Below the pieces are notes generated by a model, which was given only the letters and a program-made list of their open reading frames with translations, was not told the DNA's origin and did not search any database. Positions 26,577-34,210 of a stretch of 64,000 nucleotides of DNA are shown here, in pieces. Each line of letters opens with the position of its first letter. Within the stretch, counting starts at the first letter, position 1. The DNA is from an uncultured Alcaligenaceae bacterium. Its GTDB lineage: Bacteria > Pseudomonadota > Gammaproteobacteria > Burkholderiales > Burkholderiaceae_B. Made by a program: the position numbers and the translations under genes. The stretch covers positions 102,085 to 166,084 of the forward strand of contig CALEQZ010000032.1 in NCBI GenBank assembly GCA_937908115.1. The letters run 5' to 3'.

Positions 26577-27680
26577 TTACGAACTGCGCCGCGCGGCCGG
26601 GTGGGCCATCCGCGCCAGGCGCCGCCCGATGCCGAGCAGGCCGTCGGGCGATACCGCGAGAATCAAGAGAAAGACTGCGCCGATCACGAGGTTGAAGCGC
26701 TCGCGGTCGACCAGGTCGATCGCGAAGTTCTGCAGCAGCACGAACAGCAGCGCGCCCAGGAAGGGGCCCGCCGGGTGGCGCATGCCGCCGATGACGGCGA
26801 TGATGAGGATGTTGATCAGCGAGGTGGTACCCACCGAGCCGGGGGAAATCTGCGCGTTGTACCAGACGAGCAAGATGCCCCCGACGCCGGCCAGCAGCCC
26901 CGCGAGCGCGTGCGCGGCGATGCGATGCGCATTGACGTTGAACCCCAGCGCGCGCATGCGCCGCGGGTTCTCGCGTATGCCCTGCAGCGCCATGCCGAAG
27001 GGGGTGCGCACTACGTAGGCAACGGCGCAATAGGCTGCGGCCGCGCAGGCCAGCGCCAGGTAGTAGAACGGCACGGGGGCGCGCCAATCGACGCCGAAGA
27101 CCTGCGGCGGCAGGATGCGATGCAGGCCCTGGAAGCCGTTGAATACCTCCTGGTTCTGCTGCACCAGGTAGAAGAACGCCACGCCTATGGCTAGCGTGAT
27201 CATGATGGTGTAGATGCCCTCGGTGCGCACGGCCAGCGCACCGATGATGACCGCCGCCAGAACCGCTAGAAGCAGCGCCATGGCGATGGCCAGCCACCAC
27301 GGCCAGCCCAGGCTATGGGCCGCGCTGGCATTGCCGCCGAAGATGGCCAGCGCGTACCCGGCCACGCCCGCCACCGTCATCTGCGACAGCGTCACCATGC
27401 CGCCGTAGCCGCCCAGCAAGGCAAGCGACAAGGCGATGATGCCCAGCACCAGCGACTGCCCGCCGATCTGGAAGGTAAAAAACGGCGAGGCCACGGCCGG
27501 ATAGACCAACAGCACGGCCAGCACCACGAGCCGCCATGCCCATGCCGATGCCGCACGCGGCGACACCGTGCGCGCAGCGGCCTGCTGCCCTGCCGCTCGC
27601 CACGCCGCGTGGCCGCCGGCGGCAGCCGCCGCGGCGCCCGGCTGCGTGGCCATCGCCCGTCTCCAGCGCGCCGCGCTCAT
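26577..27680 (-). CDS. LivM-type ABC permease
   Basis: A 367-residue inner-membrane permease of the LivM family. An Ala-rich, charged N-terminal extension of about 45 residues precedes roughly ten hydrophobic helices. The family stretch FGMALQGIRENPRRMRALGFNV (EAA-type loop) is present, and SPDGLLGIGRRLARM closes the protein. Met10 (27653) is an alternative start that would remove part of the extension. It follows LivH by 31 bases. Confidence 0.9.
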   Translation of the reverse strand: MSAARWRRAMATQPGAAAAAAGGHAAWRAAGQQAAARTVSPRAASAWAWRLVVLAVLLVYPAVASPFFTFQIGGQSLVLGIIALSLALLGGYGGMVTLSQMTVAGVAGYALAIFGGNASAAHSLGWPWWLAIAMALLLAVLAAVIIGALAVRTEGIYTIMITLAIGVAFFYLVQQNQEVFNGFQGLHRILPPQVFGVDWRAPVPFYYLALACAAAAYCAVAYVVRTPFGMALQGIRENPRRMRALGFNVNAHRIAAHALAGLLAGVGGILLVWYNAQISPGSVGTTSLINILIIAVIGGMRHPAGPFLGALLFVLLQNFAIDLVDRERFNLVIGAVFLLILAVSPDGLLGIGRRLARMAHPAARRSS

Positions 27681-27711
27681 CGCTGCGCTCCCCTTGCGTG
27701 CGCGCCCGGCC

Positions 27712-28719
27712 TCATGTCCGGCCTCCCATCAAGCCTTGCGGACGGAAGGCGAGCACGGCCACCATGATCAGGAATGTGAACACCACGCCGTAGGTCGGCA
27801 CATAGGCCAGCCCGAAGGTTTCGGCCAGGCCGATGAGCAGCGCGCCGATGGCTGCGCCCGTGATGCTGCCCATGCCGCCGACGATGACCACGACCAGCGA
27901 TGCCAGCAGGTAGCGCACGTCTTCGCCGGGCGCGATCGACAACGCCGTGCCGCCCATCACGCCCGCAAAGCCGGCCAGGCCTGCGCCGATGGCAAAGGTG
28001 GCGGCGAACACGCGCTGCACGTCCACGCCCGAGGCCGCCAGCATGCGCTTGTCGTCCACGCCGGCACGGATCATCATGCCGATGCGCGTGCGGTTCAAGA
28101 ACAGCCACAGGCCCACGCCGATGACGATGGCCGTGCCCAGCACCACCAGGCGAAACCCGGAGTATTTGCCCACCAGCGGCAGGGGCACCGTGCCGTACAA
28201 CCATTGCGGCGGGTCGAACTGATAGGCCTCGCCGCCCCAAATCCACAGGAAGATGTCGGCCAGCACGATGGACAGGCCGATGCTGACCAGCGTCTGGCGC
28301 AGGTCCTGGCCTTCCATGAACCGGAACACGCCCGCCTGCAACACCAGCCCTGCCAGCGCGGCGGCGGCAAAGCCGCAGGCCAGCGCCAGGAACCACGAGC
28401 CGCTGGCATCGCCTACCGCATAGCCGACGTATCCGCCCAACAGAAAGAGCGATCCATGGGCCAGGTTGACCACCCGCATCAGCCCGAAGACCAGCGTAAA
28501 GCCGCTGGCCACCAGGAAGTACAACGCGGCGAGCGTCAACCCATTGAGCACCGTTAGCCCGAACAGGCGGGGATTGCCGGCCAGTGCGATGGCCGCCGCG
28601 ACGAGCACGACGGCCGCGACCGCCGCCAGCAGCAGGCGCGCCGCGATCGTTTTGCCGTTGATGGTCCGCGCGCGGGCCTGCCTGCCCGCCGCGGGCCATG
28701 CTCCGTTTATCGCGGCCAT
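27712..28719 (-). CDS. LivH-type ABC permease
   Basis: A 335-residue inner-membrane permease of the LivH family with about eight to nine helices. Marks: LVASGFTLVFGLMRVVNLAHGS (the LivH signature), GMMIRAGVDDKRMLAASGVDV (coupling loop) and ITGAAIGALLIGLAE near the C-terminus. The stop of the upstream amidohydrolase lies 1 base before this start, so the transporter and that enzyme are almost certainly co-translated. Confidence 0.92.
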   Translation of the reverse strand: MAAINGAWPAAGRQARARTINGKTIAARLLLAAVAAVVLVAAAIALAGNPRLFGLTVLNGLTLAALYFLVASGFTLVFGLMRVVNLAHGSLFLLGGYVGYAVGDASGSWFLALACGFAAAALAGLVLQAGVFRFMEGQDLRQTLVSIGLSIVLADIFLWIWGGEAYQFDPPQWLYGTVPLPLVGKYSGFRLVVLGTAIVIGVGLWLFLNRTRIGMMIRAGVDDKRMLAASGVDVQRVFAATFAIGAGLAGFAGVMGGTALSIAPGEDVRYLLASLVVVIVGGMGSITGAAIGALLIGLAETFGLAYVPTYGVVFTFLIMVAVLAFRPQGLMGGRT

Positions 28720-28720
28720 G

Positions 28721-30001
28721 TCAGGCAGCCCATCGGGTGGTGCGCACGCTGCGGATTTCCGGCTCGCGATGGAAGACGCCGTCCTTCATCACCGCCAGGA
28801 TGCGGCTGCGGTCCTGCAGCACGGTGATGTCGGCCAGCGGATCGCCGTCGATCAGCAGCAAGTCGGCCAGGTAGCCTTCCTGGATGCGGCCGAGCTCGTG
28901 GCCGCGCATCATGATTTGGCCGCCGTACTCGGTGGCCGAACGCAGTGCCTCGGCCGGCGTCATGCCAAGGTATTTGACGAAGTACTCCAGGTCCTTGGCG
29001 TTGGTGCCGTGCGGCGTCCACGCAAAGCCGTAATCGCCCCCGGGCAGGATGCGCACGCCGCGCTTGTGTATCTTGCGCAGCGACTCGACGGCGATTTCCA
29101 GCTCCCGGTGGTAGCCCATTTGCTTGGCCGCCTCGGGCGTAATGCCCCATTCGGCCGCGTGGTAGGACGTGTTGACCAGCCACGCCAGGCCGGGCGCAAC
29201 GAACACCCTGTCGCGGTGCTGCTCGAGCATGTCCAGTGCTTCCTCGTCGACGAAGCTGGCGTGGTAGATGATCTCAATGCCATGCCGGATGCACTGCTTG
29301 ACCGATTCGCACGAGCGCGCGTGCGCGGCCACGCGCTTGCCGAAACGCCGGGCCTCGGCGGTGCACATGGCCACCTCCTCGTCGCTGAATTGCGTCAGCT
29401 CAGCGGGCAGCCCCGCGATGTATTCGCCCGACAGGTTGATCTTGAGCTGGTCCACGCCGTACTTGACGAACTGGCGCACCGTCTTGCGCATCTCCTCCGG
29501 TCCGGAGACGACGGCGCCGAAGCTGAATTCGGGATACGGCAAATGGGGCGGCGAGGTGTCGCCCAACCCGCCAGGCGTGGTGATCTCCTGGCTGGCCGCC
29601 AAGTAGCGCGGCCCCGGAATCTGGCCCGACTCGATGGCATTGCGCACCACCACGTCCAGGCGCGGCTTGGCGGTGGCCGCACCCACGCAGGACGTCCAGC
29701 CCATGTCCAGGTAGCGGCGCGCCACGTTCACGCACCAGATGACATGTTCCTCGGTGGGCATGCGCTGGATCGAATCCAGCGACGGCTGGTCGTTCCAGGA
29801 AAAGTGCGTGTGCGCCTCGGTCATGCCTGGCATCAGGAACGCACCGGCGCCGTCGATGACCGTAACGCCGGCCGCGGGGATGGTGCGCGTGGAGCGGGCC
29901 ACCCGACGGATGCGATTGCCCTCGACCAGCACCTCGCCCGTGTACGGGATCTGCCCCGACCCCTCGAATATCCGCACATTGGTAAACAGCACTTGAGACA
30001 T
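28721..30001 (-). CDS. Metal-dependent amidohydrolase (imidazolonepropionase/prolidase-like)
   Basis: A 426-residue amidohydrolase-superfamily enzyme. The metal-ligand set can be followed: HTH in GMTEAHTHF (about 63-65), the likely carboxylated Lys in QLKINLSGEY (about 187), His in VAAHARS (about 226), His in IYHASF (about 247) and Asp in GGDYGF (about 315). The C-terminal DLLLIDGDPLADI closes the composite beta domain. Family members cleave cyclic amides or N-acyl amino acids. One base separates it from LivH, so it probably hydrolyses what the ABC importer brings in. Exact substrate unknown. Confidence 0.88.
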   Translation of the reverse strand: MSQVLFTNVRIFEGSGQIPYTGEVLVEGNRIRRVARSTRTIPAAGVTVIDGAGAFLMPGMTEAHTHFSWNDQPSLDSIQRMPTEEHVIWCVNVARRYLDMGWTSCVGAATAKPRLDVVVRNAIESGQIPGPRYLAASQEITTPGGLGDTSPPHLPYPEFSFGAVVSGPEEMRKTVRQFVKYGVDQLKINLSGEYIAGLPAELTQFSDEEVAMCTAEARRFGKRVAAHARSCESVKQCIRHGIEIIYHASFVDEEALDMLEQHRDRVFVAPGLAWLVNTSYHAAEWGITPEAAKQMGYHRELEIAVESLRKIHKRGVRILPGGDYGFAWTPHGTNAKDLEYFVKYLGMTPAEALRSATEYGGQIMMRGHELGRIQEGYLADLLLIDGDPLADITVLQDRSRILAVMKDGVFHREPEIRSVRTTRWAA

Positions 30002-30080
30002 GGCGGTCTCCCATCGGCACTGCTGGCCGGCCCTGCTTTCCGGGGCCGGCGGCGGAGCGGCGCGCGGCCGCCGCTGCCCG

Positions 30081-30866
30081 TCAGGGCAGCGAAGAAGCGT
30101 AGAAAGACTTCAACTCGCGCAGGCAGTCGGCCGCGCGCTCGAAAGGGGTCCAGTGGCCGCAGCGGGAATAGACCACCGTGCGCGCGCCGGCGATGCGCTC
30201 GGCCAGCATGCGCACCGACTGCGGCGGGGCCACGCCGTCTTCGTCGCCGGTCACCAGCAGCGTCGGGCAGGCGATGGCCTGCAGATTGGGCGGTTGCGCC
30301 CCGGCCAACGCTTCGCAGCTTTGCGCATAGCCCTCCGGATCCTGGCGCATGATGCTTTCCCGCACCATGGCGACCGTCACCGGCTGGCCCAGGCGGGTAT
30401 CGCCGGACAAGGCGCCGGCCACGATGGCGTCGGCGATCTCCTGCATGGCGGGCATGCCCTCGCGCGCCTTGCGGGCGCGCGCCAGGATATTGGGGCGGGC
30501 AGCATCGGCCGGGGCCGCCAGCGGCCCGAACAGCGCCAGGCTGCGCACCAGGCGCGGTTGCGCCGCGGCCAAGTGCAGGCAGACGATGGTGCCCATGGAA
30601 TGGCCGACGAAGTGGGCGCGCTCGATGCCGAGCTCGGCAAGCACCGCCTGGATGGCCTGCACATAGCGTTCGATGCTCAACCCACCCTCGCCCAGCGGCG
30701 AGCGGCCGCTGCCCGGCAGGTCCGGGCGCACGCAACGCATGCCCGAAAAGGCCTGCATCAAAGGCGTCCACGTATTGCCCGTGCCGCCCAGGCCGTGGAT
30801 GCACACCACGGCATCGCCCGTGCCGTCGACCTCGACGGCCACGCGCCGTATGAGCTGAGTGCCCAT
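30081..30866 (-). CDS. Alpha/beta hydrolase
   Basis: A 261-residue alpha/beta-hydrolase-fold enzyme. Oxyanion-hole region HGLGGTG (about 24-30), nucleophile elbow GHSMG (Ser about 90), acid in TGDEDGV and the catalytic His in CGHWTPFERA near the end. It resembles 3-oxoadipate enol-lactone hydrolase-type esterases. Start ATG 30866, since the longer frame to 30947 lacks similarity. First gene of the leftward unit and divergent from the TetR gene. Confidence 0.87.
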   Translation of the reverse strand: MGTQLIRRVAVEVDGTGDAVVCIHGLGGTGNTWTPLMQAFSGMRCVRPDLPGSGRSPLGEGGLSIERYVQAIQAVLAELGIERAHFVGHSMGTIVCLHLAAAQPRLVRSLALFGPLAAPADAARPNILARARKAREGMPAMQEIADAIVAGALSGDTRLGQPVTVAMVRESIMRQDPEGYAQSCEALAGAQPPNLQAIACPTLLVTGDEDGVAPPQSVRMLAERIAGARTVVYSRCGHWTPFERAADCLRELKSFYASSLP

Positions 30867-31045
30867 TTCGTCTCCTCGCACCGCTCGCGGCGGGCGTTTT
30901 TCGTTTTCTTCATCGCCCCGCCCGCGCTGCAGTCCGGCGGGACGCACGCGCAGGCGGAAAGATTAAGACACCCGACTCTTTTTGAGACTGGTGTATCGTT
31001 TGTGGGTGGCAATATACGGGGGTGCCGCGGCCGATGTCAACGATC

Positions 31046-31061
31046 CAATTGCAACCAATTG
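31046..31061. promoter_or_regulatory. Paired CAATTG sites, candidate TetR operator
   Basis: CAATTG (31046-31051) and CAATTG (31056-31061) are spaced by 4 bases in the 222-base gap between the divergent hydrolase and tetR genes, 27 bases before the tetR ATG. Each half is self-complementary. Placement suits autoregulation, but short AT motifs arise by chance. Confidence 0.35.
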
Positions 31062-31088
31062 ATCAGCCATACCCCGACCGGACCAGTT

Positions 31089-31871
31089 ATGCCATTGAAT
31101 CGGAATAGCAAACCGCTTGCTCAGCCGGCGTCCACAAAACAACCAATCCGCGCCAATGGCGTACGGACCCAGCCAGGCGGCGCCCGTCCGTCCATCACCA
31201 CGGCCCCGCCTGCGCCCGCGTCCGGCCCGCGCGCGCGTACGTGGAAACTGCTGATGGAAGCGGCCGGCGAATTGGTCGACCAAGGGCGCATGCCCACGGT
31301 GGCCGAAGTCGCCGAACGTGCCGGCGTCTCACGCGCCACGGCGTACCGCTACTTTCCGTCGCGCGGCGTGCTGGTCACGGCGATGATCGACATGGCATTG
31401 GGGCCGGTGCGCAGCTGGGAATCACGCGAAACCGACGGTCGCAAGCGGGTGCACGAGCTGTTTCGCACCACCTTTCCGCGCTTCGAAGCCTTCGAGCCGC
31501 ACATGCGCGCGGCGGTGCAACTGTCGCTGGAGCAGCAGGCACTGGAGCGAGCCGGCCTGCTCACCGAGCCGCCCTACCGGCGCGGCCACCGCATCGCCAT
31601 CCTGGACCATGCGCTGGCGCCGCTGAAGGACAAACTCGACGCCAAGCAACACGAACGCCTGCACCAGGCGCTATCCCTGATCTACGGAATAGAGCCCTAC
31701 ATTGTGTTCAAGGACATCTGGAACCTGCCGCAGCGCGAGGTCGAGGCGTTGGTGTTCTGGATGGTCGATGCGCTGCTCGATGCCGCGCTGCGCGACGCGG
31801 GGCAGCCGCGGCCCAAGCGCGGCGGTGCCCGCGTCGCCGCGCAACGGGCCACACGGCAGGCTCGGCGCTAG
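31089..31871 (+). CDS. TetR-family transcriptional regulator
   Basis: A 260-residue TetR-type regulator. A disordered, Pro/Ala-rich N-terminal extension of about 45 residues precedes the helix-turn-helix (about 50-95): VAEVAERAGVSRATAYRYFPSRGVL is the diagnostic recognition segment. The remainder is an all-helical ligand domain. Start ATG 31089. It is divergent from the ABC/amidohydrolase unit and probably controls it. Its stop codon shares the bases CTAG (31868-31871) with the stop codon of the convergent parC. Confidence 0.9.
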   Translation: MPLNRNSKPLAQPASTKQPIRANGVRTQPGGARPSITTAPPAPASGPRARTWKLLMEAAGELVDQGRMPTVAEVAERAGVSRATAYRYFPSRGVLVTAMIDMALGPVRSWESRETDGRKRVHELFRTTFPRFEAFEPHMRAAVQLSLEQQALERAGLLTEPPYRRGHRIAILDHALAPLKDKLDAKQHERLHQALSLIYGIEPYIVFKDIWNLPQREVEALVFWMVDALLDAALRDAGQPRPKRGGARVAAQRATRQARR

Positions 31872-34174
31872 AGCACGGGGGAAAGCAGCGGCTGCTTGGC
31901 GCGCACGTCCAGCAGCTTGCCCTTGCGGGCGCGCTTGCCCATGTAGGGCTCGAGCGCGCGCAGGTCCAGGATGTCCTCGACCTGGCGGTTGCGGTAGACG
32001 CCAGTCACGCGCAGCCCGCCGGGCCCGATCGGCACGGCCTGTGCCAGGGTATCGGGCGCATCCACGCCCATGAGCACTGTACCGCGTCCGCCGCCCGACA
32101 GCGTCTTGACCTCGCCCAGGGGGAACACGAGGATGCGGCCCTTGGCCGAAAGCAGCGCCAAGTGGCTGGCCTGGGGGAACAGCGGCACCGGGCGCAATAG
32201 CGTGTCGCCCGGCTCCAGCGTGACGAACTGCTTGCCCGCGCGCTGGCGGCTGGCCATGTCGCCGAGCCTGACGGCAAAGCCGTAGCCGCGCCCGGTGGTA
32301 ATCAGCCATTGTGTGTCGGCCGCGGCGGCGATCATGTGGACGATGCGCGTGCCAGCCTCCAGGTCGATCATGGTCGTCACCGGCTGGCCGTCGCCGCGCG
32401 CCGAAGGCAGCGATGCCACCGGCACGGAATAGGCGCGGCCGTTGTCACCCAGCGCGATGAGCGTGTCGGTCGTTCGGCATTCGAAGGCACCATACAGCGC
32501 ATCGCCTTGCTTGAAGCCGAACTGCGACGCGTCGTGGCCATGGCCCTGGCGCGCGCGCAGCCAGCCGCGCTGCGAGACGATCACGGTCACCGGCTCGTCG
32601 ACCACGCGGGTCTCGACCACTGCACGCTCGGCCTCCTGGATCAGCGTGCGACGGTCATCCCCGTATTGCTTGGCGTCGGCCTCGATTTCCTTGATCATCA
32701 GGCGCTTGAGCGACGACGGGTTGTCCAGCAGCTCCTGCAGCTTGGCCGCCTCCTCGCGCTTGTCCGCCAATTCTTGCTCGATCTTGATGCCTTCGAGCCT
32801 GGCCAGCTGGCGCAGCCGCATTTCGAGGATGTCGTCGGCCTGGCGCTCGGTCAGCGAGAAGCGCGCCATCAGCGCCGCGCGCGGCTCGTCGGATTCGCGG
32901 ATCGTCTGGATGACCTCGTCCACGTTGAGGTAGACGACCATGCGCCCTTCCAGCACATGGATGCGGTCGGTGACCTTGTCCAGGCGGTGGCGCGTGCGCC
33001 GCGTCACCGTCTCGGTGCGAAACGCCAGCCACTCCAGCAGGATGTCGCGCAGCGGCTTCTGGCGCGGCCTGCCGTCGGTGCCGATGCACACCAGGTTGCA
33101 CGGCACACTGGTTTCCATGCTGGTCTGCGCCAGCAGCGTATTGACGAACTCGTCGCGGTCGACCTTGGACGTCTTGGGCTCGAAGACCAGGCGCACCGGC
33201 GCGTCGCGCCCGGATTCGTCGCGCACCGCATCGAGCAGCCCCAGCATGAGCGCCTTGTTCTGCTGCTGCTCGGGCGTAAGGCTTTTCTTGCCAGCCTTGA
33301 CCTTGGGGTTGGTCAGCTCTTCGATTTCCTCGAGCACGCGCTGGCAGGACGTGCCGGGGGGCAGCTCATGCACCACCAGTTGCCACTGGCCGCGCGCAAG
33401 CTCCTCGAATTGCCAGCGCGCCCGGGCCTTGAGCGAGCCGCGGCCGCTGCGGTAGACGTTGGCGATTTCCTCGGCCGGGGTGATGATCTGGCCGCCGCCG
33501 GCGAAGTCCGGCCCCGGTACCATTTGGAAGAGTTCGTCGTCGGCCAGCTTGGGATTGCGTAGCAGCGCGATGCAGGCTTGCGCGATTTCGCGCAGGTTGT
33601 GCGAGGGGATCTCGGTGGCCATGCCCACGGCGATGCCCGAGGCGCCGTTGAGCAGCATCACGGGCAGGCGGGCGGGCAGGATCTGCGGCTCCTGCTGGCT
33701 GCCGTCGTAGTTGGGCGCGAAGTCGACGGTGCCTTCGTCGAGCTCGTCGAGCAGCAGGCGCGAGAACGGCGTCAGGCGCGCCTCGGTGTAGCGCATCGCC
33801 GCAGCGTTGTCGCCGTCGCGCGAGCCGAAGTTGCCGTGCCCGTCGATCAGCGGGTAGCGCAGGGTGAAATCCTGCGCCATGCGCACCAGCGCATCGTAGG
33901 CGGCCTGGTCGCCGTGCGGGTGGTACTTGCCCAGCACGTCGCCGACCACGCGCGCCGACTTCACGGGCTTGGCGCCGGGCCCCAGCCCCATGCTTTGCAT
34001 CGCGTACAGGATGCGGCGCTGCACAGGCTTTTGCCCGTCGCCAAGGTCGGGCAGCGCGCGGCCGCGCACCACCGAGACGGCATAGTCCAAATAAGCCTGC
34101 TCGGCATAGCGCGCCAGCGTGATGGCGTCCTCGGACGGCGCGTCGAACAGTCCGGGTTGTGCGGTGTCAGTCAT
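31868..34174 (-). CDS. parC: DNA topoisomerase IV subunit A
   Basis: A 768-residue type IIA topoisomerase subunit that cleaves and religates DNA to decatenate chromosomes. The catalytic tyrosine is Y129 in AAMRYTEARL. The quinolone-determining region reads KYHPHGDQAAYDALV (about 83-97): the position that is Ser80 in E. coli ParC is Gln90 here, and Glu84 corresponds to Asp94. C-terminal beta-pinwheel repeats are present (for example RGYGFAVRLGD). parE follows 36 bases downstream on the same strand order (parE upstream in transcription). Confidence 0.95.
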   Translation of the reverse strand: MTDTAQPGLFDAPSEDAITLARYAEQAYLDYAVSVVRGRALPDLGDGQKPVQRRILYAMQSMGLGPGAKPVKSARVVGDVLGKYHPHGDQAAYDALVRMAQDFTLRYPLIDGHGNFGSRDGDNAAAMRYTEARLTPFSRLLLDELDEGTVDFAPNYDGSQQEPQILPARLPVMLLNGASGIAVGMATEIPSHNLREIAQACIALLRNPKLADDELFQMVPGPDFAGGGQIITPAEEIANVYRSGRGSLKARARWQFEELARGQWQLVVHELPPGTSCQRVLEEIEELTNPKVKAGKKSLTPEQQQNKALMLGLLDAVRDESGRDAPVRLVFEPKTSKVDRDEFVNTLLAQTSMETSVPCNLVCIGTDGRPRQKPLRDILLEWLAFRTETVTRRTRHRLDKVTDRIHVLEGRMVVYLNVDEVIQTIRESDEPRAALMARFSLTERQADDILEMRLRQLARLEGIKIEQELADKREEAAKLQELLDNPSSLKRLMIKEIEADAKQYGDDRRTLIQEAERAVVETRVVDEPVTVIVSQRGWLRARQGHGHDASQFGFKQGDALYGAFECRTTDTLIALGDNGRAYSVPVASLPSARGDGQPVTTMIDLEAGTRIVHMIAAAADTQWLITTGRGYGFAVRLGDMASRQRAGKQFVTLEPGDTLLRPVPLFPQASHLALLSAKGRILVFPLGEVKTLSGGGRGTVLMGVDAPDTLAQAVPIGPGGLRVTGVYRNRQVEDILDLRALEPYMGKRARKGKLLDVRAKQPLLSPVL

Positions 34175-34210
34175 GTCGAAAAATCCGGTTCGAAAAGCGC
34201 GGCAGCCGGT

